Assembly: GCA_004794785.1 (NCBI GenBank)
Contig: SJOL01001890.1
Location: 1-64,000 of the forward strand
Direction: 5' to 3'
From: Opisthorchis felineus
Lineage: Eukaryota > Platyhelminthes > Trematoda > Opisthorchiida > Opisthorchiidae
DNA length: 64,000 bases
The position numbers were made by a program, and so were the translations under genes. Position 1 is the first letter of the stretch; each line of letters begins with the position of its first letter. Below are positions 26,474-38,129 of the stretch, in pieces. The notes beneath the pieces are model-generated. The model had not been told where the DNA came from. It ran no database searches and worked only from the letters and a program-made list of their open reading frames with translations.

Positions 26474-26923
26474 ATTTGCAATCTTCCTGGGTAGTCTTTG
26501 CTGAGCAAACGTGGCAAGAACAGTTGGCTGACAGAACCAAATGCGTCTTGGAAGTTCAGGAATACCAAAATTGTGTCACCCATACGTGTGGCGTTGTTCT
26601 AGCATTTGAAGGAGTGCGAAGATGTGCAAAGTGCAAGGTATGCGAAGTGCAATCCCCAAGAGACCGAAACCCCGCTTGCTGATATGGAGTCAAAGTTTCC
26701 TGTGACATCAGAAGGTGACGAAGGACACGCAGCGCCGAAAATGATGTTACAACTGGAGTCAAGCTGTAATTGCCGCACTCTCTACATTTTGGGCGAAATG
26801 CCATGCGCAAACTGCCTCATCGGCTCAGGCGTTGCTACGGGCTATAAGCTTAACTCACATATGAGCGATAAGAAAAACGGACTGCCGGCCGGCCCAGCAC
26901 CAAGATGAGCCCTGATATATTGA
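26474..26923. other. Unassigned sequence between RT relics
   Basis: Frames at 26428-26682 and 26606-26908 (plus) are Cys-containing (for example CAKCKVCEVQ) but match no zinc-finger spacing I trust. They may be the 5' part of the plus-strand RT relic that follows. No host gene was recognised. Confidence 0.35.
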
Positions 26924-27100
26924 CAGCTTAAGAAGCTGCACCAAAACTGCACGATATTTGCTGATGACTTGAAGATTTTGAGTCGTGATGTGATGAACGA
27001 GGATGGGAACTCCTTTTGGCACACGTTGGATCGGGGAGAAGGGTGGGTGGCGGGGTCAAACTGCCGCCAAACCCACTTAAATGTCAGCAGACATCTATGA
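26924..27100 (+). pseudogene. RT fragment with FADDLKI box, plus strand
   Basis: The plus frame starting after a TGA at 26921 reads CTIFADDLKILSRDV, then LDRGEGWVAGSN and HLNVSRH. FADD followed by LKI is the catalytic palm motif of jockey/CR1-type reverse transcriptases, and the later segment fits the region after it (human-LINE analogue LNxxKT). It is short and isolated, and oriented opposite to the neighbouring RT relic at 25508-26473. Confidence 0.65.
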
Positions 27101-29913
27101 GCAGAACACTGGAACAGCTTCTCTGATAGTGTTGTTATGATAGCGATTACTGAGGCCTTCAGGTGTTTTCTTGAGGCGTGTCCGTGGGATAGCCCTCAGA
27201 CCTGGAATTACGAAGGGAAACCAGGCGGGGTCCATGCCAAACAACTTCGTAATCCCACCAAATAGCTTCCACAGGTCCGGCGTTACCGCAAGATGGGGCT
27301 GACATGGGCATCCGAGTCTTCCTTCATCAAACTGCAACTGCAACTGAATGTACAGGGCATCTCTCCGAGATTCAGCCAGCGTCCGTGTTTCGTCTGATAT
27401 CTAGTGCTTGAGTGGAGCTGGTGCGATACAGCAGGCAAAACACTCGGTGTTGTGCAAAGAGAGGGTGACCTCGTTCCAGTGCGAATTGACATTCGACACT
27501 GGAATAGCTGACCGCCAGAAATATGGTCCTGATAAGTTCGCTTAACTTCGGGATCCGAGGGCCCCTCAGTTGCTACACGAGTCGTTCGCCGCTTGCACAG
27601 TCCCGAAATGCGAAGAGAGAGGGAACACTGGATCGCTGCGTAGTCAGAATCCACACAAGTGTTCCAAAACGAAAGAGTGTCAGTTACTGATCCACGCTAT
27701 CGGCATGTGATCAAGTTGGGTCCGTAGCTGGCATTTGGCCCTATCTAGCCAGATAGACAGACAACGATCAACCTCCCGTTAGTGAGACTTCCTCAGACGT
27801 TGTCAGGCGAGCCGCACAGAAGCAACAATCAGCGAGTATCCAGTCAAACAAGTACCCGACCAACCGGTGACTCAGAACGACGAAAGCCCCACCACAGCGG
27901 ACCTTGGATCGTCAGGTGTGAACAGCTGAAGGCGAGTTGAGTGATGGAGCAATTACCTAAATGATCATCATTGGGTCTTAAGATTTTGTTCCTGATCAGC
28001 AGCGCACACTAATTTCAGGAGTCCAATGTGCGGGTAAACGCAGGCTATTGTTTTGCTTCCTTCAGAGTACAAACATTCAAAAACGACAAATAAACCGGAG
28101 GTCGAGGTTTGAAGATTGGTCTCGAGATGTTTGTGGTTGTCGGCACGAATGTCGCGACCGACACCAACGCAAGACGAACGGAATAGTGGTCCTAACAGAT
28201 GAGCTACAAGGAGAGAATTATCACTGGGATGAGAGGAAGGGTAGAAGAAGCAGATGGAAGAGAAGGATTGGAGGCGTCATCAGTAGCCTGTTTCCCCTTG
28301 ACCGCCCTGTTGTATTCAGTAAGTATGGGGACCCGGATGATGGAACCATGGGACAGGTTTACTTCTGGTTGAAGGAGTCAACGTTAAACGTGGGATGAGA
28401 TAGTTCCCAAGCGCTCAATCCTAGAAAAGGACGAGTAGGGGCCTAAACCAAAACATAACACAAGAGAGCGGCGCTTGGCAGGAAATGTCGATGCATTATC
28501 TGTTTTTAGAGAACAAGTCCCCATATTTGTTCCAAAGTGGAGGACCAGGAGACTGTGTAGGCCAGAACCCTAACCATCGTTCAGCTTGGTGTGAGACACC
28601 GCGAAAGTCATATGGACATCTACCAGAAAAGCTCAAACGGTCATGGAAGATGATAAACCATCACAACACAATATGATTCGGTCTCTTTGTGACGAAATTT
28701 AAGTGAACTTCATTACAATCCACATGTCTACTCCAAACTTTTTGAGAAAGAACAACTTGGATCGTGAAATGAGTTGAATTTTCCAGTACTACACACCAGT
28801 TAAAGCGATACTGTAAGCAACTTACCCGACATCAGAATCCATCGCCTCGCCGGTATGGGTCGATGAAGCACTAAGGTGCGGTACAAAAGTGCAAGAACAG
28901 GGGAAGGAAATTACACCGGCTGGCCTGAGTACAGTTCTCCTTGTTAGAGGGAAGAGCACAACCACAGTCTCTGTAACTAAAGAATGAAAGGGGAAATCCG
29001 CCATGATCATCATCAGCACTGACAACACCATAGGATAATACTGATGTTCCACTACCTTATAATTATGTTAATTTAGTTGCTTAGACAGAACAGATGGGAC
29101 AAGAAGGGGGAGCTATGGATAAACTACCTCCTATACTCAGTCAGACAATCAATCAGACCATATCAATAACCAAGGTGAGCAAAAAAGGTGAGAGTATCTT
29201 GCACTAAACAACCTGATAAACTCAGACGGGTCTACTGAAGACACATACAGTGGCTTTATGAGGAACAGAAGTTCGGGAGGGCGCTTTTAGTCGCCCGTCC
29301 GTACAGTCGTTCCTATAGGACCAAAAGCAACTTTCAGACAAAAGCTAATATTGTTCATCGGTGATCATTACTATCATCGCTGGCAACAATACACCATTGT
29401 ACATACTGGTGCCTAACTGCTACACAACCTAGAGGGGGGAAAGTCTTAGTAAAGAGCAGGAAGAAAAGGGAAGGAGAGCTACGAAGCCCTACTTCCTCAA
29501 CGAAAACGATAAAAAATAAGGTGTTCTTTCGACAGTGTCGAATGGCTTGGGCGGACGGTCCCGTTTATAGCATGAGTTATTTCACTCGTACTCACTGAAC
29601 ATGCTATTGGCCTTCATTATTAATGGGTCTAGAAATTTTAAGTGACTTTCCGGAGAAATCAGCTCGATATTGCTGAGCTACGGAAACCACTAGAGGTGAT
29701 AAACTGGACAGCATCGTGTTGGTCTGTGTGGTCCTGAGGGAAATCAAGTTGGCAAGCTAGCCCACACAATCACATGCTCGGAACCAAGTTGCGAAATCTA
29801 GGAGCGTCAGTCCTTAACTAAAGCTCTCCGCCGGTAATCCAAGTAAGACGGCGTGGGCGCTTGGACTGGATATGAACAGGTGAGGTTTAGCTGATGAATG
29901 AAAAATCCGCTAG
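27101..29913. other. Intergenic sequence, nothing assignable
   Basis: Open frames on both strands (27283-27654 minus; 28048-28398 plus, basic and Arg-rich; 28485-28676 plus) have no family resemblance. Given the RT relics on both sides, this is probably older transposon sequence. Confidence 0.4.
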
Positions 29914-30503
29914 TTGATATCTGCGTGGACAGCATCGACCTCGAATCAACCATTTAACTGGGTTGCAACCGGAGTTAGTAATTTAACTCGAGTGCTCGCA
30001 TCACCCATCATGGTAACAATACCTGGGCTTCTCACTGGCCGCGACATGATACATCTCAATAGAGATCTTCTTTCTAAGATCCGGGGCTTAGTAGCACACT
30101 CACGCCATAGATACCTCGAGCCATTGCGTCACGAACACTAGATACTCTAAGAGTAAGATGTGAAATACCTGGGCTGCTAAGCGGTTTGAGATACATGGCA
30201 GGGCTCGGCTTAATTTGCGTGTTTCGGAGCAACATATATCGACTGTTAAGTTCAAAGTTTCAACAGGAGGTGCCAGTAACTTAACCTGACGAAGAGTAGG
30301 GACAATGAAAGCTGCAACACAGTAGCCCGGCTGAGGGGCGAGGCCGCTGCAAGATGCGGCTGCTTAACGGCGTCAACGACTTTCCTACTGTCACTTCCTA
30401 TCCCTAGTATCTGAAGGTGCAGGCAGCTTTCGGATGAAAAATGGTTGCTGGGCAACGAAACATTGGCGTCCAACACTGTTGTGCCATTGATGATGATGAT
30501 GAT
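29914..30503 (+). repeat. Decayed repeat, plus strand, ending in a GAT tract
   Basis: An open frame at 29914-30141 (WVATGVSNLTRVLASPIM, later RDLLSKIRGLVAHSRHR) looks like a degenerate repeat-encoded sequence. Downstream, the bases before the GAT tract (30488-30503) are similar to those before the GAT tract at 21695-21721. I infer one element family with a GAT-repeat 3' end. No catalytic motif is visible, so its class is uncertain. Confidence 0.45.
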
Positions 30504-30837
30504 CAACATAGACCTAGTGATCCATCTGTAGTACCGCCAGGAGGTCACGGACGGAAACTTTGAGTAGTTCATGGTTGACACTAGAGCCTTTTGTGACACT
30601 GTTAGGAGGACTGCCTCCAAACGAATAAATCCGCTTTGCTAACGATTTGTCTTGTACACCGAAACATTGTTTCTACATTTCAGCCTCTCACTGACATCTT
30701 ATTGGACTGTTAGCTCCTTTTATATTCTGGTTCAGTTGAATTCCATATGGCGGAACGATCCACTTGTTTGCAGTATAACTTCCCCGAGGTTGTTTTTCCT
30801 CCATTCCGGTGAACTGACGAGTCTTAATGATACATTT

Positions 30838-31318
30838 TCAAAGAGGATATAACAGACACCATTTGCCATGGGATTGGACGTGGCGTAGATATAGCTCAAG
30901 TGCATTCGTATGCCATGGCTTTACCGAGAAACAGTGACCCAGGACAGAACCTGCCTGGTGATGCCGGAGCTCCCGAGTTTCATAGGGGGCCAAATAGACA
31001 GGGACTGTGTCAAATGTTTGACTGAAACCGAAGGCGATAGCTTCCAGGTATTTGTCAACAAACAATGAGTCCTTCCACCGTATGGTTGCTGCAAACAGCC
31101 TGAGGACGCACAAACGTGCCTCCTGGAAGCCATGCTGAGCAAGAGAGACGAATTGGATTGCGGGTCCTCGATGTGGAGATGAAGGGCATGGTGGTGACCT
31201 TATGGACGACTGATATCGGGGGAACGGGCTGAAAGTACACCGGGACTTGGAGGACCCCATTTATGCCCACATATATTTCCCGGTCCACTGAAAGCCGCAC
31301 CCTTTCGAAGGAGAGCAA
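30838..31318 (-). pseudogene. Frameshifted CR1/jockey-type reverse transcriptase fragment
   Basis: Three minus-strand frames must be combined to follow the RT: RTRNPI then SLAQHGF (the usual LxxxQHGF box), FSQTFDTVPVYL (the FSKAFDTV palm box with K to Q), GITRQVLSWV, and AGSVLGHCF (the PQGSVLGP box). Order and spacing match RT domains 2-5 of jockey/CR1 elements. At least two frameshifts plus missing residues show it is inactive. Confidence 0.85.
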
Positions 31319-33000
31319 GAATATGTGAGGTATAGGTGCTGAGATGTATTATCAGTGTTTTTTGGGAAAAGTAGGAGACTTAAAAGGAACAAATAAAGAA
31401 CTTAGATAAAATTCAAGATGCAACATATTACGGTTAGCCGAAAACATATCTGAGAACCTTTGACACCATCATGAGGTTGACCCAGCATTCTTTGAGAACC
31501 TCACTCAAAATAAAACCAGCACACAACCAGTGTTATCTGGGAAGTCCGGCTAGGAAGTGACAACAAACCTGTCACTGGGATCGGCTAGGTGTCAGTCCCT
31601 GCAAGGTTTCCAAACACGCGCAAGGAGAGTCATGTGGACCCCACATGAAGGGCGAGAAGATTTCGAAATCCTTAACTGGAAGAAGCGGCTTCAATTTGGC
31701 GTTGCCACTCTACGGCCTGTTACCTGCTAACATGAAACTGGTGTGGAAAACACGACCTTACTTTGTAGGTGACCAGCCGCACTTAGCATATGAACCAACC
31801 ACCCTAACCTGACACGCATTATCCGCTACTCAAGCGAATCCGACTCATCACCTAGTACTACTTTGTTATGGACATGCTGCAACCAGTTAGCGTCTTGTAT
31901 TTAAGGAAAACATTGGCAAACGAAAACTTTGAGATTTGAGGCCTTCAGGTCAGACATCGACTTCACCTGTCACAGTACAGTTAAGGCTCGTGCAGATACC
32001 AAGATAATTAAGCGTATCAATAAACTAGGTTTCCTTCTTCTCAAGTCTCTGAGATATAATAGAGTGAAAAACCTTAAAGTGGGACTTAGCACTTTGGAGC
32101 TGCAACGTGAAGCCAAAACAAAGGGCCACTTTCAGGATTTTATTTTAAGTGGTTTATGTGGACGCATGCTCATCAAATAACACAGCGATGTCGTCTTCAT
32201 AATTCAGTAGCCGGATTCACGGCCCTTTAATAAGATCAGTGACAAAACTGGATGAAAGTGGAAAAACGGACACCCACCGCGAAACCCCAATTGTCGTAAA
32301 AGACGTTTCGGTAGCGGATTATGAATACTAACGCGGCTAGAAATATGGAGATAAAGGACATGACAATTCTCGTGTCTCTGGACGATCCCCCGATGCACAA
32401 ATGAATACAGAACACTCAACCCATCTACCGAGTTAAACTGCACCGAAGTACGTAAACCGAAGCTGCTGGTCAGTGGTATGCGTTACGCTGCTTAAGCTCT
32501 TGATGGTTTGGGTAACTTATCTTCCGCAGGTCGAAATTTGCCCGGTGTTCCCGGAATTCCGATCAGGACATGTGATGCAGTATTACGGAAGCCAACACAT
32601 AGGGATAAGTCTAATAGCCCAAGGTAATAATGGAAGCAGCATTCCTATTGGTGAGGCGGATCCAGTCACTCATCAGCGAAGGCGGTGGAGATGCGATTAC
32701 TTGTGAGGTTACTCCAATATTTCCATATCGCGATTGGACAAAGTTGGTTTGCACCGGACGCCTCTGCATATTCCGTCAGGATCACACGATACGCCTAGGA
32801 GATAGACAAACGCCGTCGCCTGCAACTCTTGCGTTGGATCTTGGATCACCGTTCTAACGCCTTTGGTATATCGCAGAGCGCAATAGAATGAAACGATCTA
32901 TGGTGGAAGCAAACGAAGAATGATGTGAGTGAGTGGTCACAAAATAATCCACGAAACCGAACCAGGTTTATCGTAATGGGGGGGGAACGCTGAGCGATAA
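31319..33000. other. Intergenic sequence, nothing assignable
   Basis: Short frames only (31929-32180 plus, 32473-32857 plus, 32204-32443 minus). None shows motifs, and no repeat shared with the rest of the window was noticed. Confidence 0.4.
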
Positions 33001-34704
33001 ATGGCCAACTCAGGATTGGCCAATATTCTGGCCACACACCTCTTCAACCAATGTGATGTCAATGCGAACGGGTCGCCTCAGGACACCTTCACGTCGAGGG
33101 TGTCTTTCATCTGAGAGTGGAATGGAGTTGAACTGTGATGGCTCGTGATTGATGGTATTGCTTGTCCATGCGTCCCGAGGGTGGTGAGATAGTCCATCTA
33201 ACGTGTGTTCAGGTAGTCCTGAATGTGCCTCCGACCTTGGAGGCATGCGAGGTTGTCAGGTGTTCCGTACAGCATTGTTCGATTGCAGGACCACAATTGG
33301 CTGCCTGAAGTTCATTTGCTTGGCGCGCTCACGACTCGAACGTGACTTGAGGCAACTATCCAACGTAATGGCCGACTGGCTTTTCATCGTGAACAGCTCT
33401 CACGATATCATCGAGTGCCTGGCCTCCGTGCGACTGTGGTGGTGACCCTCCTGCTGGTCCCTACCGATTTGCATTCTGAACAGCAGTGGAATGCTCCACA
33501 TAAAGACAAAATTGTGTATCGAATAATGGGACACCCGTACAGGGTTGCAGACCATCATCAGGGGTCGTGGAGACGGGCTGAAACAGGAGAGATAACAGGG
33601 CGGGATAGTTGTTGTTTCGCGCGCGCTCCGATTGACTGTAACTGTAGCGGCAAAAACATTGTCAGAATGTGGTGGGGCAGCGAACATTTTGTCGCCATTA
33701 TTCACTGCACCAGTTGAAGCTCAGTAATCGAATCAAGGCCTACGAGTTCGAAACCTGTATAGTTGGTGAGATGACAAACACGAAATTGAACCCCACGGAA
33801 CTTCACGGAGCAGTTAAGCCTCCATGTTGGTTTAAAGTTTCTAGATGCACTACGAACGGCATAATTTGTGTTCAGCTAGTATCCTCTCGAACAGTTTGCA
33901 GGTCCGTCTTGAAATCAGAGTGAGGCCAGAACCTGCTTAGTAGGAGAGGAAGCTGTGTGTCATTCATGTACACCTTGAAAAGGTTTCGTTAACTGGGTGA
34001 CTTCATCCAAAATGTGGCCGTCGCGTTCCATGGGTGCGTTCTTTTGTCCAGTCAGTATTTGCTCCAGCTCCGCAGCATTTTGCGGCTTTTTCGATTACCT
34101 TTTTCGAAATACATTTGGCAGGTCACCTTGCGCTGCAGACCCGATTGACAGGGCCGGAAACAGTTCTCGCGGTTTCCACTTTGAGATTTATATAACGCTG
34201 GCATTCGTCAGTTTTGCTTTAGAGTTTCAATTTCAGATCCTGTTCAATTCAATTCAGCAACCAAGTCCCAATACCTATAGGTATCCCCCGGCGACCGAAG
34301 GACAACACTCGAATAAGTCCTCGATCACACTGTTGCTCTCCCATTCTCTGGCCCCACCGGCGTACGTGGTAAAATCTCCAGTAATTCCTGAACTAACTTT
34401 CGGAAATTCGTCCAGATTCAGTATCGGAATTGAATTCGATAACCACATGGCATTAGCATTTGTGGAAGATGACGGATGCTCAACAATTTTTGTCTTATCT
34501 ACTGACACTCTGTGCATCGGTGTTAATAAGCCGGATTTAGCTCCTTCCAACTGTTTCCGTTGTTGCCAAATTGCTCTGGGTTGTTCTGCCGAAACTCTTA
34601 CCGTGGATTTAAAATGCCGCCAGCTGCTGTGTATTGCGACATTAAGTGAGTCCTTGGCTAGCTGTTCGCCCACTATGGCATATCAAGAGGAACGATGTCT
34701 CTAA
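33001..34704. other. Cluster of overlapping open frames on both strands, probable transposon remnant
   Basis: The longest is a plus frame of 235 codons (33997-34704) that overlaps a minus frame of 132 codons (34275-34673). The minus strand also spells NAAELEQILTGQ and PMERDGHILDEVTQL near 34000-34090, which look more protein-like (charged, helical) than the plus frame. In minus order the pieces are separated by stops. I recognise no domain. A retroelement relic on the minus strand is my best guess. Confidence 0.35.
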
Positions 34705-35440
34705 CGGAAACAAAAATATTACCACGACTTTATTTAGAGAGCGGTTACATATACGTGAAAGCTATAGTTTTCACAAAGACAACCTTGGGGTTTTCGTGAT
34801 GGGGAGCGAAGCACTGAGCTCGAAACGCTCGTCCATAATTGGTCTCTTTTCTGACCAATCAGGGCGCCCCGTCCTCTGGTCTATAGCCGGCCTACGGCGC
34901 ATCGGCTGGCATGCGGTTAATGCTCAAGCCAGCATTCTGATTGGTTAGTTGCACAAGCCAGGAAACGCGGGCATGTAAACTGCATTGGTGTACAAGCCAA
35001 GAAAAAAAACGAGTTAAATGGTTAAAGCGCATAAACTAACGAAAGCTGGACTGTCAGTGCAAGCGAGAAGATTGCATAAAATAATTTAAAGAGTTTATTC
35101 CGGGAGATCTCTGCTTCTCCGCCTGAAATATGTACAATTTGATGTTTATAAAATTAATAAGTAAACTTAACTTCACAAAACGTATTCACGTACCTTAAAA
35201 CGCCCTCCATCGACCTGCCTTTCTTCACACAACCTGTTTTTGACCACCCGAATCACTTCTTCCAATAAATGTTTGGCAGGAACTCGACATTAGTGTTTTC
35301 GGAAATCTCGTTTAAACTTATTTATAGTCTTGGATACGTCTATATATCCAAGACTTTTCGCACACGGAACTTTGAGTTGCTTGTATCCTAGTTAATCATA
35401 CTTTTACGGTGTATATGACTGTCAGCAAGAACAGTGGTGT
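34705..35440. other. Non-coding stretch with inverted CCAAT boxes
   Basis: gaccaatcag (34853-34862) and ctgattggtt (34937-34946) form an inverted pair, with another attggtc at 34839-34845. CCAAT boxes are NF-Y sites in animal promoters and also occur in LTRs. No gene start was seen nearby, so function is open. An AATAAA lies on the plus strand near 35265. Confidence 0.35.
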
Positions 35441-35989
35441 CCTATGAAGAAACGTGCTGCTGGGAAAGTCGAAAAGGAGTCGGACAACGTCCCCCGGTTT
35501 TGAACCGCGTACCAGCAGGTTCCAGCGCCCATGCTTATCCCACTAGGTCATGTAGCCACGAGCAGCCATTGGTGCAAACCTCTGCTAAACAGCTAGGCCT
35601 CGTATGGAGCAGTCGTGTGTTTGGGTATGGATCGCGTGACTCGGACCAGTCAAACACTTGCTTGAGTTTGGCTTGTGCATGAATCGACTACCGCATTGGC
35701 TGGCCTCCGGACAACCATACAGCCACCCAGCATTGGAAGCAAGAACCTTCGTGTGATTTTGGTTGTGTGATCTTACGATCATTAGTACTTGACAGCAATA
35801 CTTAAAGGTCTTGCAACCATACAGATTTACAGGACGACCAGGTAAGCCAATTATCTAACCCACTGGTCCTGTTTATATGCGCCAGCTGCCTCCACCTTGA
35901 GGGTACTTTGCATTCCTCAACTAAAAAGAGTGCTATCAAACCAAGTCCCCACTGCGGAATCGGTGCGAATGTTCCGTTTTACTCGGGGT
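35441..35989. repeat. tRNA-like segment in uncharacterised repeat
   Basis: On the minus strand, gacctagtggga (A-box-like) and cggttcaaaacc (B-box-like) are spaced as in a tRNA or tRNA-derived SINE head around 35490-35560. The head differs from the main SINE family of this window, and no acceptor stem pairs, so it is not a tRNA gene. It could be a second SINE type. Confidence 0.4.
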
Positions 35990-37361
35990 ACTCGACACAA
36001 AATTGGAGCTTTCTAAAGCTCTCGAGGACACAAACACAAAGAACACAGCGACCTGGACGAAAGTCGATAATGAACTTTATTCCCTGAATGAGTACCTAGC
36101 GCATTCATCCCGGGTCCGTTGGCTGCGAAAAAGGTCATCCAGCTCTCGGATGTGGCAATCAAGACCGCCACGGCGTCTTTGGTGGACAGGCGCATGAGGG
36201 AGTGCAGGCTGATCATCTGGGGGGTCGTTCTCCAGAAAAATCACGCCAAAAAACTGGCACAGTCGCTCCTCGGCAGTGTCCTCACAAAACCCGTACACGA
36301 ACCGCTCACGCAGATTGGTTACGCGGAAAGGGGAGCAAGCGAACATTTGGGCTTCTGGGCACCCTTTCCTCACCATCTGCCGCACAGAAGATCTTGGAGC
36401 GGGCTGTTAGCATTCAAAAGGCTTATCCAACGATCAAGCGTATATCCGAGGGTGCCCTCTAGGGGCGCGAAAGCTGGATCACAGAAGTCATAGAGGACAG
36501 GCGCGAAACAGGCTTCCGCTTGACTTCAGTTCAGCCGATCCCAAGCTTATGACCAAACCGATGGTAGTTATGGCCCCCGTGCTCTTGAAAGCACGCCGGC
36601 GCAACCGACCAGGACTCCGGATTACAGCTTCTACTCAACCATCGCAGACCCCTCGACTACCAAAAGCAGCGATGTTCGGGAGGAGGCAAGCCCCATGTGG
36701 ACGCAGCGTCCAAAGTACGTAGAGCTATCACCGCTTATTTCCGTAGCAGACGATAAGAGCGCAGCAGTGTACTCCATACACAAGTCACAACTTCTGAGCT
36801 GGATTGGGTCAGATGTGAGGAGACCAGCAGCGCAGGTTACCGACAAATAAACCACGAGCGTTGACCTCGATATTGGGGAATGCTGCGAGAACCCTGCAGC
36901 CACTAAGAATGTGAAACCGCCAGTCTCCAGCTCCACTCCGTCAAAAGTGGCCCTTCAGATTGTGGACACAGTCGTCGCCCATAACTCCGACAGCCAAATC
37001 CACAAACCCGGCAGCAGAGAACCGAAAAATCCTTCTTACACCTAGTTGGCCACGCTGACTCGCGGGCGACTCGGAAGTCCACACAAACACGAAAGAAAAG
37101 TGATTGTTGTCAAACAAACCACATAAACCTCGCCAAATCAGAAAGCTCCTGGTTAGCTTGAAGATGCAGTCCCCTACGAAAACGAGCCCCATGGGAGCGC
37201 CACCAAGAGGAATACTTCTTGGTGTGGTCACCCAACGCACAAGGCCTCACAGAGACACCTTATCGATCAAACCGCGCCAGAATGCCCAAGAAACCAAACG
37301 GACGCATGTTTGCCCTAAGTTGAACAACAGCAAACCTAGTCGTCCAAAAGGCCGTATTTAA
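35990..37361 (+). pseudogene. Relic of a non-LTR retrotransposon first ORF
   Basis: Plus-strand pieces in different frames follow each other: LELSKALEDTNTKNT, then DRRMRECRLIIWG (the L/I-WG strand typical of RRM-like ORF1 segments before the endonuclease in fluke elements). After a frameshift come SAAQKILERAVSIQKAYP, then a long Ser/Pro-rich frame (36588-37043) interrupted by TAA at about 36849. Last is a basic tail (37104-37361: NKPHKPRQIRKLL and PKLNNSKPSRPKGRI). Assignment rests on remembered family resemblance and is tentative. Confidence 0.5.
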
Positions 37362-38129
37362 CGAGCTACAGTCAGTGGTCAGTGGTCAAAGCGTTCTTTA
37401 TTGGAGATTGACGCGCCAATTTGGTGCTTGATCTTTCCACTCATCGGCAGTTTCCGGGGGCCTTTCGCGTAGTTCAGTCGAAATAATCTTCGGAAATTCC
37501 GGGCATTCTTCGTCTCTTTTATTTTCATAGCTTTCTGCCTCCACAAGGCTTCGTTTTCGGTGCGGATGCTGAGTTCCGCCTGATATCCGATAATTTGTTT
37601 GGCTCACTTGTTTGCGGGGCTGGCATTAAGATTCCTGCGAGATTTAAGCAGCTCCACTGTCCTTTCCGATATCCGGTTCCTGTCTTCATGAGGTGGTTAG
37701 ATTTCACCACTGGGCCATTGCTTCTCATTCATAACCACGCCTTCTCCGGTTTCCCATTTTTAATAACCGAAGCAATAGCAAACCAAGCAAGCAATAACCA
37801 AACTACTTTCGATGCGTTTTCATACTGATCTACTGAAGTGAACTGCACCAAAGGCTGTAGATGTTGATGACGGTGTTCAGTGGAATACTCAGCAAAGCCT
37901 CTACTGCCTCCAGACTCTTGTGCTCGTGAAAGATGGTTTTACGAGTAATCCACGAGTTTTTTGCATTCTCTTGTCATCATTATTGACAGCAACACCGGAT
38001 GAGAACCCCATGCAACCATGTCAACCAAGCCTTATAATGGAAAGAAAGCAGTGGGGTAGGCAGAGAACCTCGGGTCAGCCTGCTACAAATATCCCAGGTC
38101 CGTGTACCTTCAAAAACCAATCAGACAAT
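37362..38129. other. Intergenic sequence with charged minus-strand frame
   Basis: The minus frame 37398-37607 is rich in Glu/Lys/Arg (ERPPETADEWKDQAPNW). A second minus frame (37525-37728) overlaps it and encodes a similar start (SEPNKLSDI versus SQTNYRISG) because the same bases are read one base apart. No family was recognised. Confidence 0.35.
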
